Source: Austropuccinia psidii (Eukaryota > Basidiomycota > Pucciniomycetes > Pucciniales > Sphaerophragmiaceae). From it: DNA of 64,000 nt. The notes under the pieces are model-generated. The model ran no database searches. It had not been told where the DNA came from and saw nothing but the letters and a program-made list of their open reading frames with translations. Location of the stretch: NCBI GenBank assembly GCA_023105745.1, contig JALGQZ010000002.1, positions 46,412,497 to 46,476,496 on the forward strand. The letters are read 5' to 3'. A program made the translations under genes and the position numbers. Below, in pieces: positions 13,303-25,300 of the stretch (position 1 is the first letter of the stretch; every line of letters starts with the position of its first letter).

Positions 13303-16300
13303 TCCCCCCTTGCTCTTAAACCAAGGACATTGAGAGCCTCAAGACACTTTACCAGAGTAGGCCTGCACACTGACTTAGTCATGAAATCCGCCAGCATTTT
13401 GCTTGTGGGGACATAGACGACCTTGATCAAGCCGTTCTGGATAACCTCCCTGATGAAGTGTAGCTGGATTTCTACATGCTTCATGCGCCGCGCATTGGAG
13501 TTGCTGTCACTGCTTGCCGTGTTGATGCATCCCTGATTGTCGTCAAAGATAATTGTTGGTCCGTCGAGCTCGCACAGGGACAGTTCTTTGACAAACTGCC
13601 TCAACCACAATACCTCAGTACTTAAGTCGGTCAGAGCCTTGTACTCAGCCTCAGCTGTTGACAAGGAGACCGTCGGCTGCTTGCGAGTTTTCCAGATTAT
13701 CAAGCAATTATTGAAAGAGATAGTGAAGCCGGTGACATCTCGCCTTGTTTGCTTGCAATTCCCCCAATCTGCGTCTGAGTATGCACAGAGGCCACTATCC
13801 CCCTTCGACACATAGAACAGCCCAAGATCAGCAGTACCTTTTAGATAGCGTAGGACATGGAGAAAAGCATTCCAATGTCCTATGCCAGGCTTTTCAAGGA
13901 ATTGGGATGAAGAGCTGACGGCAAAAGAAATGTCTGGTCTTGTGGCTACGCTCAGGTAGCTTAATGTGCCAATTGCGCTCCTGTAGTTTGTACCTAGTGC
14001 TTTAAATTCACTGCACTCCTCCGAAGAGCCCTCCTCCAGAAGTGAGTTTGGGACCATTGGAGTCGCCACTGGTCTGCATTCACTCATGCCGTATAATGCC
14101 AGTACTGACTCAACATAGTGAGTTTGGGACAGGATGAGCCCACCATTGATGCAATTTAGTTTAATTCCCAGCATCAGGTCAGCTTCCCCTATATCCTTGA
14201 CGTCGAACTCACATTTGATGTCTCTTTTGAAGGAAGACAGTTTGTGACCAAAAACTGCAATGTCGTCCACATGGAAGAAGAGCCAGATTGGTGGGGGAGC
14301 TGCTTGGAAGAATACACAAGGATCTGACACAGAGGCAGTGAAGCCTGAACATACAAGCCAAGTCGTCAATCTTTTGTACCATGCGAGAGGAGCTTGCCTG
14401 AGTCCGTAGATAGCCTTATTAAGCTTGAGGCAATAGCTCTTTCTACACATGGGGAGCCTTGAGGAATGGAGAGATAGACATCTTCATCCAATGAGGCATT
14501 CAAGAAGGCACTGCGAATGTCCAGTTGCTGAAAGTCTAATCCTTCTCTTACTGAGTATGCAATTAGAGCTCGCAGGGAGTGAAGACGGCCCGTTGGGGCA
14601 AAGGTTTTTGAGTAATATTGCCCAAACGTTTGCGAGAACCCCTGAGTGCACAGCCTTGCCTTATATTCAGTGATCTCATTCATAGAATTGTGCTTTTGCT
14701 TGAAAACCCATGTGGTTCCCACCAGCTTAAAGTTTTTTTTTAGTGGGATTACGTCCCATACCTCCAGCCTTTTCATGGAGTCCAGTTCCTTGCGAATTGC
14801 TTCTATCCAAAGCGACAATTTGCTTCCAGAGATGGCCTTTGAATAGGAGGCTGGAACATCCGTACTTGACGCGATGAAGGTCTTTGGTCTTTGCAAGTTT
14901 GGCAAGATGTTTTGAGCATCCACATCTCCCTGTATTAATGTGGGGTGTCGAGGACCGATGACTTTAATTCTGCAATGCACATTGGGAAAGCAGGAGGCTG
15001 GATCCTTGGGGATCTGAGATTGCTTGGTTGGGGGTGAAGTGTCATTGATTTGATCAAAGTCAACAGTCTCTTCAGGCTCAATCTCTTTGCAATCAAAGAA
15101 TGTATTGTCCTCTTCTTGGCCGAGTTCCACCCATCTGGAGCAAGTAGGGACATTAGATGTATTATCAAGAGAAGGAAACTTGTCTTCAAAGAATAATGCA
15201 TGCCTTGTGATTATCACTGCCTTGTCTCTTAGACAAAGAATTTTATAGGCTGAGTTGTCATTCACAAAACCTAACAAGATGCCCTCCTTGCTTGTTGGAG
15301 ACAATTTCCATTCTCTCTTGTTCTTGTGGACCAAGATGAACGCCTTACACCCAAAGGTTTTCAGCCTTTTGATACGACTGGGTTTTGAGGACCATAAAGA
15401 GAAAGGTGATACGTTGTCTCTAGATGGAGTTGGAACTAGGTTTGATAAGAATGAGGCAGGGTTCACTGCTTCAGCCCAGTATGATCTGGGAAGATTTGAA
15501 GTCAACAGTAAGCACCTTGCCTTGTCCAGTATGGTGCAATTTGCATGCTTGGCAAAGCCATTGTGTTCAGGAGTGGAAGTGGGTGCAAATAGATGGATGA
15601 ACCCGCAGGAAGCCGCTAATGTAGAAAAGCTCTTGTTCTCAAATTCACTGCCTTTATCTCTGACGAGTTTTTTAATTTTAAGGGAGTGAAGATTTTCTCT
15701 GTAGGTTTTCCATTCTACAAATTCTCTGAATGCTTCATTTTTAGTTTTTAGGAATCTGACTGTTTTAAAGGATGTAAACTGATTGACTATGGTCAGGAAA
15801 TATCGAAACCCACTAATTGACTCTGGGGTGATTGGTCCAACCAGATCTACGTGTATGCATTTGAGAGGTTGATTGACCTTTTCAAAGCTACTTGAGAATG
15901 GTAAGAGGGTCGATTTGCCTAGCATGCATGTTTTGCATGTAGCCAATAAGGGAGGCAGTCCAAGAGTCTTGACTTCTTGATTCAATGGGTGACCAAGTCT
16001 GTGGTGCCAAACACCGCCAATCGACATAAGCGCTTTGGGTTCTTCATGAGTGACCGACATCAAGCCATTGATGATTTGACCGGTGATTGTGGTCTCACGA
16101 TTTATTACAAGCTTAAATCTTTCCTTTGCTAACTTTTCAATGACAATTGATTCTTCCAATAGTTGTATCATGCTAATGAGATTGTGGGAAATGCGAGGAA
16201 TGTAAAGGCAATTTTTCAAGCTCAGTAATTTTCCGCTAATGAGGAGACTGACTGGCCCTTTTCCTTCAGCACACAGGTTACTTGTGGGATTGCCTGTTGA

Positions 16301-17227
16301 TACAACAAAGGGAGCACATAGTTCAAGGCTAGTAAAGAGTGATTTGTTGTTAAACATGTGGTGAGTTGCAGCACTGTCAATAACAATTTTGCATGGTGAC
16401 TTTGGGGAGAAAGTCATGAGAACATAGGCTGCTGAAAGATGAGTCGATGGAGAAGAATTAGACCAATTATCCTTTTCATTTTGCTTTTTAGGTCGAAGGT
16501 GAGGAAATTCTACATAGCATCGATTAGGTTTATGAACACCATTTGCACAGTAGTATACCAAGCAACTGGGATGGTTGGAGCTGCTAGATATCAATGCTGT
16601 GCTTATTTGTTTGTCTTTTGTTACTTTATTCTTAGATTTGAGGTGTCTAGCATAGTTTTGTAGTCGATTTAAAGTATTTGAAGGATTCTCAGTTGCTTCA
16701 GTACTCATAGCCAGACTATCAGCTAGGTGGTACATGCTAGTATGGTCGCAAAGCTTTCCAAGAATCATGTATGATAGCACATCAGGGGGAATTTTGATGT
16801 TCACCAAAGCAATGTCAACAAGTGATTGTTGACATTTCTTGATGAATTCTTCCAAGTTACCTTTGTAGGCTATTGACACCCAGTTCATGACCACACACCC
16901 ACAATTTATTGCTGTTTTTGGGGCATACTGTTCATTGATCTTATCCCAAAGGAGATGAGCATCTTCCATTGTTTCGTTGTCAACAACTTCGATGAATACA
17001 GAGGGGTCTATTTTGCTAGAAATAAATCTGACTGCATCGCAGCTTGCTTTTTTCCATTTGTTGACGACGGCGGGTGTGGCTTCAGTGGGGATGCTGTTTA
17101 GGCAGATGTCCAACAGATCTTTTGATCGCAGGTAGATGTTGGTACGCCTGTACCATTCACTATAGTTTGTCCCATTTAGTATAGGGATGTTACTATTGTC
17201 CTTGAGATCATTAATTTTGTCTGACAT
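13284..17227 (-). pseudogene. Copia Gag-Pol polyprotein with frameshift and damaged active sites
   Basis: Order of domains matches Ty1/Copia: Gag (ILNGTNYSEWYRRTNIYLRS), a degenerate zinc-knuckle-like CANGVHKPNRC, protease (VIDSAATHHMFNN), pre-integrase HHRLGHP with CKTCMLGKS, integrase (HVDLVGP, VRDKGSEFENKSF, STPEHNGFAKHANC), reverse transcriptase (FQQLDIRSAFLNASLDEDVY and FFHVDDIAVF) and RNase H (YSDADWGNC, SLSTAEAEYKAL). The ATG at 17227 is preferred over an upstream TTG. The frame breaks at about 14440-14455 in the reverse transcriptase, where PQGSP must shift to reach the continuation CRKSYCLKLNKAIYGLRQ. The protease has DSA where DSG is usual, the integrase has K where the third catalytic acid normally sits, and YVDD reads HVDD. 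The copy therefore looks catalytically dead although its LTRs are young. Confidence 0.9.
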
Positions 17228-17286
17228 TTTCAAGGGAGTGCTGTCCACCGTATGGATAGTTTGATAGAGCTTCAAGACTGTAAATC

Positions 17287-17865
17287 TGTAAAGAAACCAA
17301 ACTAAAGGTGGATTTTATTTCATCAACTAAAGCGTATTTAAATGTACAAGTATTTTAATAGAGACAATTTAAGATCTACCTAAAGGTGGACACCACTTTC
17401 ATCTATGATATGTATATGTGAATGGTTAGGTAATGGAGTCTGCTTTTAAATCTACGAAATGGGTTATCAATGAGTCTGATAATGTTGTCATACTGAGTGG
17501 AGATAGTATTACCTTGCTATACCTCTTCAGATTGTAAAATAGTCTTACGGTGACATTAACCGGGGAGAACAAATATAAGAATAGTGATAACGAAGAAATA
17601 ATCAACTACGGTAGTTTTAAGGGAAGAATTGACTACAGTAACTTAATGAAGGAGTTCTCCAAGGAAAGAGAACGTAGGTAACGGTACAAGGGGGCCTTTT
17701 TATATAGCTGATGACAGAGGCATTACTAGACGAGATGTGCTGTGAGTCGAATAGATCAGTTAGTTATGATGTCATAACTAACTGTTTTCCTTTGTTTAAG
17801 AGCACAATTACATGCGCATGAATTGATCGACACATGCGCATCAGCGTTATGCACGATTTTCAACA
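17287..17865 (-). repeat. Copia 5' LTR
   Basis: 579 bp, five substitutions relative to 12724-13302. It should carry the promoter for the minus-strand transcript. The first good ATG of the polyprotein is at 17227, about 60 bp inside. Confidence 0.95.
17697..17783 (-). promoter_or_regulatory. Copia LTR promoter: TATA box plus upstream palindrome
   Basis: On the minus strand TATATAAAAA lies at 17697-17706. About 50 bp upstream of it (17758-17783) there is a perfect inverted repeat with 12-bp arms, AGTTAGTTATGA and its complement, separated by TG. Its centre reads TGATGTCA, which resembles a bZIP/CRE-type site. The same pair is found in the other LTR at 13134-13143 and 13195-13220. The regulatory role is inferred from position and symmetry. 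Confidence 0.55.
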
Positions 17866-17889
17866 CTTTCAGGGTTTTGAGAGCAGACA

Positions 17890-19128
17890 ATGGGTTGTTT
17901 GATTAAACTAATGGCTGCCAATGTGGACGCAGCCTTTCGGTATTTTGTTAACATGTTTCATCACCCAGATATCAGAATCAGACAAGCGAATATATAGATC
18001 TTATGGGAAGTCATTAAAGATGGCGGGCATTTACTACCGAAGTTGGTGAAGCCAATACGAGCATCTGGTTTAGATAAAATAGTTGATGTAAGTTTTAACT
18101 AAGCCTTGAGTAGATGAAAAACTAATCACCGATTTTTTTTGTTGCATGTATTTAATCTTTTAATAAATGAATACTTAGATGATATGTCAACCTAATCTTA
18201 CGCTTGCCCTTGCAATTTGTAAAATTTGTGGCTCTGCTGATTTCGAAGAAATGACCGAAGTCATTCTAAACATATTTGATAACCGGAAAGGTATTATCAA
18301 ATTCTTGAAGGCCGCAATTGAGAGAGAAGTAGCTGAGACCGGCAAGATTGGTTGAACTCAAGTGATTTAGTTGCATACTCATATTTAATTTCTACCTTGT
18401 TGATGATACAGAGCATCAATCAACTGTTCTTCGTGGAAACTCATTTACAACCCGATTATTGACAATATTTGCCCGAGCCCAAGGTTATGATTATTTGCGG
18501 AGCACGCTGGCAAATTTGTTATTAGGTTTATCAAATAAACCAACGGAGTTCTTTGTAGATTTTGGTCCTCACAGGCCGAGCGATGAAGATGACGAGGCTG
18601 CTCGCAATTTGGAACAAGTGACTGAGACTTTTTTGAGCGTTATTGCAGCCTCATGGAAGAAATTGCCCAGGTAATCATTAATTATTTATTGGTCAATATG
18701 AGGCTAGAAAATAGCTTCTGACATTGTTTTGATTGAAACTTGAAGTACAATACGAGAAATTTATTTTAACACCCGCCTGTTTTTTTGTCATTATTCAGTC
18801 GACCAACGAAAACTCAATCAATGAAATCGCTGAACTTAACTATGATCTAGCCTCAGTACCCCTGGATGCTGCTGACCGCTATGTTTTGCACCGCTTCATG
18901 TATGACAACGTTGAAAAAATATCTACCGAATTGAAGAGCATGCGCCCAACGAAATTTAAACATTGGCACGACGGAACAGAAAAGTTGACTCCCGCACTTG
19001 GACAAGAAATCTGCCAAGAGCTCCTTATGTCTCAGACCGTTCCTAATCATACGTCCCACTTGGTTCAATCATTTCACGTTATGCCTTTACACCAGAAGGC
19101 AACAATTACCATTGTACTAAGATCATAA
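17890..19128 (+). pseudogene. captured fragment of an Ira/neurofibromin-type RasGAP gene
   Basis: Ira/NF1 proteins switch off Ras by stimulating GTP hydrolysis. The fragment reads LIKLMAANVDAAFRYFVNMF and then, after a TAG, ILWEVIKDGGHLLPKLVKP. After an intron (about 18086-18180) it reads NLTLALAICKICGSADFEEM, TEVILNIFDNRKGIIKFLKA and, after a further intron, VLRGNSFTTRLLTIFARAQG, which holds the arginine-finger region (RGNS). Next comes YLRSTLANLLLGLSNKPTEF and ETFLSVIAASWKKLPR. The last exon (about 18800-19128) resumes further along the family pattern with AADRYVLHRFMYDNVEKIST. The FLRFxxPAI block expected between the last two exons is missing. In-frame stops, that deletion and lack of the rest of the gene mark it as a broken piece. 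Introns are retained. It lies directly after the Copia insertion and before the Tet-like gene. Confidence 0.75.
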
Positions 19129-19349
19129 TTAAACATCTTTGAATTTTTTCAAATTCAAAGATGATTAATGCTGATCATATCTTTTCATTTTTTATGATTT
19201 TATTCTTACATCATCATGCTGACTGACTTATGTGTTTTCTTTATTAAACTCATATTCAAATAATTGCCCTAAATGATCATACTGATCATTTATTTTATAT
19301 TGTTCTGTGCTGGTTTGCATTTCTGAATAGTATAAGCATATTTGTTGCA
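19129..19349 (+). other. short AT-rich spacer before the Tet-like gene
   Basis: Contains a palindromic stretch at 19137-19162 (AAACATCTTTGAATTTTTTC followed by its near complement) that could act as a 3' end hairpin for the fragment upstream. No gene seen. Confidence 0.35.
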
Positions 19350-20701
19350 ATGTCATTCCCATTCTGCCCCCTTCCCTCATCATTAAAATTCAAAAAAATT
19401 GCTCCCCCTCCCTGTCACTCTTCAAATTCTTCCGATGATGTTATTGTTAGGACTAAACCAGTGTCAGTACATCATCAGAATGATTTGAATTATGATGCAA
19501 CTATTGTTCCTCCTATTGATGTCATAGTTAGGACTAAACCAAAGATAGAACATCATGAAGATAATAATAACCCAACCAATCATAAGAGAAATCTCACCCA
19601 AAGCCAAAGACAACATATTCATGATTCAAAACAAATCATGTTGCAGCTTGGACATTCAACCACAGCATATAAGAAGTCTTCCACCATTTCAATTGACAAG
19701 AAAGCAGCCAATGCCTCTTGGTTAAAACTTCCATCAATCAATACTTTACTCCACCCTTATATAATCATTGATAAAACACAAAATCCATATCTACCTGTCT
19801 GCATTTATGAAATCACCCCTTTTTATGTTTCCTCAGGCCACTCTCAAATACTTAAAGACCTTATCATTACATTGATGTCCTCATCTCAAAATTGCCAAGA
19901 AATTAAAACAAGTAAAAAACTCCTAGGTGGCATCATGAAAGGTATTGGCTTTTTTCCTGGATCTGATGCTGGCAAATCTGCAGGTGGGTGAATTCTTTAA
20001 CTTATAACTTGAATAATTACTAATTATTATCAAGCTTTTTGGGTGTTTACTCCAGAAAGGCTGGTTTATCTCCTCATCAAATTGAATTGGATAATATGCA
20101 ATGGACCAAACTTCAAAAGTATGATGAATTCATTTACTCCAGAATATCCCATTTTTCACAATTAGCTGCACAAGAAAATCAGTCATTAATGGAGGCAGCC
20201 AAATTACCAAATTTCAGTCAACCTGAATGGAGTTCTGCCAATGCAAAGGATGAATTCAAATCTTTTTCCAATGTCATTGTCACTCAAGATGGCTTTTTTA
20301 ATAAGACACACCAAGATTTAAATGACCTCAATGACTATACTTATGGTATTTTTTCTTTTGTATCTAAAAAAAATTTCCATCTACTTCCAAATGTCTTCAC
20401 CCCCTCTGGACATGGCTTGCACTTCCCCGAATTGAAAATGGCAATTGATTTTTCAAAAATACCTGGCATCATGGAAATTCTTTGGAAGACATCAACAATG
20501 GTTCATCATACAACGAAACCACCTCCAGAGATTATCAATCATGACAAAATAACTCATTTTGGATGTTCTTTTCAAATAAAACATAAATTATTTCATGTAG
20601 GTGACGAATTCTTGAGAATTACACCCACCAAAATTAATTCAAGAGTCAATGGGTACTTTGCAAGAAATATGCAGGATCAAAAAAGAACTCAAAAATATTA
20701 A
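19350..20701 (+). CDS. Tet-like 2OG-Fe(II) oxygenase carried by the Harbinger element
   Basis: TET/JBP-type dioxygenases use 2-oxoglutarate, O2 and Fe(II) to oxidise methylated bases. Fungi, rusts especially, have large transposon-linked sets. Two exons (19350-19987 and 20035-20701, 47-bp intron GTGAAT...AAG) give 434 codons in frame. The N-terminal third is low-complexity, with DVIVRTKP repeated twice. The catalytic part shows the HxD iron motif in FFNKTHQDLNDL, then YTYGIFSF, GHGLHFPELKMAIDF, the distal histidine in STMVHHTTKPPPE and ITHFGCSFQI, where a 2OG-binding residue is expected. No stop interrupts it, unlike its neighbours. Its 3' end lies 87 bp from the convergent transposase 3' end, so it belongs to the element's right arm. 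The rust subfamily assignment is from recognition of the motif order; activity on DNA is inferred. Confidence 0.75.
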
Positions 20702-20788
20702 TTGTAAATAGTTTTATTTTATGAATAACATCTCCACTCCATTGTATGCCATTAAATTAAGTACATAAATAAATGGTCCTGATGAAAT

Positions 20789-22034
20789 TTACAATTGACT
20801 GTCTTTCCATGCCAAAGTGATTGGGTTAATTTTTTCATGCATACTTACCACATATTCCCCAATGTGGTTGTTGGCCAGATTTTCTGCATGTGGTGGATCA
20901 TCATCTTCATATAAATCAAACCATTCATCACCAATTTGTGCTAACATATTATGTAAAATTGTGCAAGACACAACCAAACTAACAAAATACTCAATTTCAT
21001 GATTATCTCTCATTTGATTTTGCATTTCCCTTAGAGAATACCACCATCCCTTCAAAATTCCAATTGCATGCTCAATTCTGACCCTTGATTTTGCTAGACA
21101 GTAATTGAAAGAATGGTTGTCTTCATTCTGTGCTACCACTCCCTTATATGCTGGAACAACCCAAGGAGAGCTTGCATATTCTGAATCAAAAAGTAAGTAC
21201 TGATCCTTTTCATATGAATCTTGAGGGTTTTGTGCTATTTTCATATGTTGATAGACATTTGAATCATGAAGTGACCCAGTACAACCAACATGTAGAGTAG
21301 TGAACTGTTTGTTGATATTGCAAACCAGTTGTATTGACATAAAATACCTTATATGAAACCATCAGTAGGATTTAAATAAAGAATAAAGATTCAACAGCTT
21401 ACCTTTTTTTGTGATCAAAATAGGCTTCACCATCATTGGGAGGACAATGTGATAATGGTATTAGACTCCCATCAATAAACCCAATATACCCAGGGAAGCT
21501 GTCTGATTGCATTACTTGAGACATCTCTCTTCATTGTTCTATTGTTGGCCACACAATCACTTTGTGCTTCAACTTCATTAATATCTGGATGACTCTTTGA
21601 GTGTACAACACAATAGCCCCATGGCTAATTCCAAACAACATTCCAATCTTTCCCAAAGCGGCCCCATTACCTTTTGATCATAGCCTTGATAATGCCACAG
21701 CCAATTGGATGGCAGGATTGCATTGTTTTTTTTGTGATGAGTTTTGAAACATTTTATCAGCTTGAATTTGTGCAACCAATTTTTAAAATGATTCATGTGT
21801 GGTCCTACATAGCTGTTGAAACTTTTCAGATGATAATTTTTGTAAATCATTCATTGTATACATGTAATGTGATGGATATCTTCTACAATGATTGATGTAT
21901 CTTTGCGAGGTTATCATATCTAATAAGATTATATCTTCCTGTATATCAGAATCACTATCAGAGCTTAGTGCATCAATGAGCTGCAGTGAGTTTAACATCC
22001 GAAGTAAAGGTAGCCTTTGCGATTCCTTCAGCAT
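20789..22034 (-). pseudogene. PIF/Harbinger (HARBI1-like) DDE transposase, broken by stops
   Basis: Two exons (22034-21403, 21347-20789; 55-bp intron) keep one frame of about 396 codons. The DDE residues are visible in FIDGSLIPL (first D), LLFDSEYASSPW (second D) and SRVRIEHAIGILKGWW (E), with GCTGSLHDSNVY between them, as in the DDE_Tnp_4 family. The N-terminal part has LQKLSSEKFQQLCRTTHESF and AIQLAVAL. Three in-frame stops (TAA at about 21783-21785, TGA after ALSRL, TGA after PTIEQ) interrupt the part before the catalytic core, so this copy should not make a full protein. The ATG at 22034 is preferred over the upstream TTG. It lies just inside the right terminal repeat and points inward. 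Confidence 0.85.
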
Positions 22035-22159
22035 GGTAAATGAAGAAAAGGTCTGTATTAAATGCAATTTAGATTCAAATACTTTAATAAATGATGAGTG
22101 TATTCAGATTTTATGCAATTTAACATGCCCTTACTGAGTTGTGTGTTTAAAACATGTGC

Positions 22160-22354
22160 CTTTATGGGAAGCTAAAGGTGGGATTTTAGTATTTAAACAT
22201 GGGATTTGGTACGAAAAAACCTGGGTTTTTGTACCTTAAAATACCACACCTCTTGAGGTGTGCGATTTCTGAAATCCCAAAAAATTAATGCAAGATTTTG
22301 GCATAAAAAAAAATCGGGATTTTCATTATGGGATTTGGTAACTTTGACACCCCC
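22160..22354 (-). repeat. Harbinger right terminal inverted repeat and subterminal motif cluster
   Basis: Ends ...GGGATTTGGTAACTTTGACACCCCC at 22330-22354, the complement of the left end. Inward it contains repeated GGGATTT/AAATCCC words, an imperfect hairpin at about 22208-22235 (GGTAC...GTACC) and a perfect palindrome at 22245-22262 with arms CACACCTC and GAGGTGTG around TT. Confidence 0.8.
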
Positions 22355-22359
22355 TAATA

Positions 22360-25300
22360 TTAAAGTTGTAAATTAATATAAATACTATTTATATTAATTA
22401 AAGAATTATTAAAGTAATAATAGAGAATAACCTACTTTTAACACTCAGTATAATAATTTTGAATACTTTTACGCCAAATAATATAAATACAACTTATTTC
22501 AATTGTATTTACAATAAAAAAGAAGAGAAATTAAAAATTTTCTTGATTTTATGTGGATTTGAGGTTTTTAAGAGAAATATAACAAAACAGTGGAACAACT
22601 GAAATAATCATGTCAAAAATGATGATTATAATGAAGATTACCTTTGATATTTAATGATATAATAGATTTATATATAAAAAATAAAGATTTTACCTTTCAG
22701 CTTAATTGTTTTAATGTTTTGATGCATCCGAGGGGAAAATAGAGTAAAAAGAGCTCTATTTATAGTAAATACCTCCCTTCTAGAGTCCAATAAGCTTCTA
22801 GTAGACGTGTAATGATGTTATCCACTGGAAATGATCAGTATTTTAAGGCTTGGTGATGATTATGTCATGATCAAACCATCTTATCTCGTTATTACACCAT
22901 TATTTAGAGTTATTACTATAACTCTAAGTTTGATGACATCATAAGCTTGGAAGAAGCCTAAACTTTGTGGATTTTATTAGTATTAATCATAATTTAATAC
23001 TATTCACCAGTGTTATCACCTATATTACTGTTAAACTTCAAATAAGATTACAGTGAGTGATCATAAATGATCAAATTTAAGCATGAACTTTGATCATTAA
23101 TGACTTTTAAGTTATACACGCTAAAGCTATTCTGAGAGTCTCTTCTGATAGCTTGGCATGTCCTCATTAAGCTTCCAAGAGCATTTTATTACATCATTAA
23201 AACTCTATTTTTGATGATTTTGTTTGTAATTCATCTTTTCTGGCGAAATTTTAATATTTTGAACTTCAAACTATAATTTAAAGGGGTTATACCTTGAATA
23301 TTATAGTACAAATTATGTAATTCTTCATGTATAAACTAGTAGAGTCTGGCTGTCTACTCTTTTCAAGTTTGGACCACTTTCACAACAAAGTGGTCAACAG
23401 CTCCATTGATTTTATTCAATAATCCATTAAAGGCTTTGACCTTGTCTATAACTTGTGAAATAAAGTCCATATCTGTGTTCCTAAAGTGGTGACGTGGTGA
23501 ATTTAGTTTTGGTTTATGTCTCTATCTTGTATATTTCAAGAGATATTAGCTAAAAACCATGAATATGTGCATTGACCAAAAAAGTGCATATATTCCGCTC
23601 AATTCCTTAAGTATTGACTTTAGAGAACAGCTTTATAGCTGTTTGATATGTAGATATTTTTGGAGAATCCAATGGTACATGTTATTTCACATGTTGTTCC
23701 ATTGGTTTGTGAGTTAAAGGAGGTTTTGTACCTTTTTTAAGGTATTATTACTTATACTTCAGTGATTATTGACTTTTCAGATATGCCATGAATATGAAAT
23801 ATGTATATTTTACCATGAGGAATCTAATGGTGTAGCTTATTTCACATGCTTAATAATGAAATTCTGATTTAATTCAGACTTTGTACTTTTATATGGTATT
23901 TTACTGGTTTTTGAGATAATTATTATAAGTATAATTATTACAGAAATTTTGCTGTGACCTTTTTGAATATGTGTTCATATCTCAAAGCCTCACATTAAAA
24001 TTACTACTATAATGGTAAGACTATTAAATAATATTAAAATATTTCATCAATATTATAAATATCTTTCATTAATTGATCAACAATAGTAATATAAAATACT
24101 GGGCCTTGCTGCTGATCTTTTTCAATATAAATACTAGATTATACTACTAGAGAAGGGATGGATTAATCCTCAATATTATTGTATTAATCAGAAGCATTGG
24201 GGGAGAGACAGGGAGAGAGGCCCTTTATTTATACCTTTTGGGCCCTCCATAGAGCCTTCCAAAAACAAGGGTCTTAGAGAAAATTCCACCTTGAGACACT
24301 TTTGCTGGTGGGTAAATTGAAAATCTTTTCATTTGATCACAATATTGCACCATATGCTTGGTTGATTGCACCATTCTGAATGTTATTATTGTCAGTGCAC
24401 AGCCTTGAGACATTTTTGCTAGTGGTGAAATTTGGAATGGTGTCATTTTATACAGATATTGCACCATATTTTTGGTTGATTGCACCATACGTTTCAAGAT
24501 ATATTGACAGCTTAACCAAACTCTATTCTTATTATGCACAGCCTTGAGATATGTTTGCTAATGGTTAAATTTGGAATGGTGTCATTTGATACAGATATTG
24601 CACCATATGTTTGGTTGATTGCACCATTTTTTAAAACTGTATTCTTATCTCTACTAATCTTATTTTTCTTCTGCACAGCCTTGAGCTGTTTTTAGTTTAG
24701 TTTTTTTCTATGTAAAATTTAATTTGTAAATAATACCTGTAATGTTTGGGTATGGGAATTTAAGGGGGGATTGAGTAATGTAACACTATGTTAACTTATG
24801 TGTAAGTGTTTTTCTTTTATGTCAAGAAATTTAACACATGATGTTGTAAGACTAATGGTATCAATTATGTAATTTCACACATGTTTATTAATATTTAATA
24901 TCTAAACAAGCTTCATTCTTTTTGAGAATATTCTTTTACCTAGTATAGAGTGTATAGTATCATTCCTTTTCTTTGATCCATGATATCTAGAGAATTATTT
25001 ATGTTATGGGGTTGAGGAAATATGTGACTATAAGTAAAATTTGATTTAGATTCCAGTGGAATAATTATTTTTTATTCTAATACAATTCTCTTCCTTTTTG
25101 TGCAGCTTTTCATTTTTATCTTTCTCTCTCTATCTTTATTTTCTTTATATATATATATATTATTATTATTACTATTATTTATCAAATTTTTTTGTTTAAA
25201 ATTGTGGATTTGAACCTTGGAAGACCCCATATGGAATACCAAATCCCCCTCCATTTAATGCTGCCCCCAGTATTCAAGGTGATAATTAACTTTTTTGGAA

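Larger units (their letters stand above)
12724..17865 (-). mobile_element. full-length Ty1/Copia LTR retrotransposon, young but coding-defective
   Basis: Two 579-bp LTRs (12724-13302 and 17287-17865) differ at only five positions by my base-by-base reading. Both begin TG and end CA on the plus strand. The element is flanked by a perfect 5-bp target duplication CTTTC (12719-12723 and 17866-17870). A purine tract AGGGGGGA (13303-13310, read on the minus strand) abuts the 3' LTR. The coding strand is minus. I see no TGG-type primer site immediately inside the 5' LTR. The element has landed inside the cargo of the Harbinger transposon. Confidence 0.95.
8171..22359. mobile_element. PIF/Harbinger-like DNA transposon with captured host gene fragments and a nested Copia
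   Basis: The ends match as inverted repeats. GGGGGTGTCAAAGT starts at 8176 and its complement ends at 22354, each followed inward by CACCAAATCCC or TACCAAATCCC. TAATA is repeated directly outside both ends (8171-8175 and 22355-22359). Both subterminal regions are studded with AAATCCC/GGGATTT words. Inside lie the two proteins expected of PIF/Harbinger elements, a Myb/SANT-like protein near the left end and a DDE transposase near the right end, plus a Tet-like oxygenase and fragments of DEAH-helicase and RasGAP genes. The span is 14.2 kb, or about 9 kb without the Copia insertion. The transposase and Myb genes carry stops, so this copy is probably non-autonomous now. The family usually makes 3-bp target duplications, so the 5-bp TAATA repeat may include chance matches in AT-rich DNA. 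Confidence 0.8.

Noticed and set aside
15255..15689. Plus-strand frame of 144 codons inside the Copia element
   Set aside because: It is antisense to the integrase/reverse-transcriptase region of the polyprotein.
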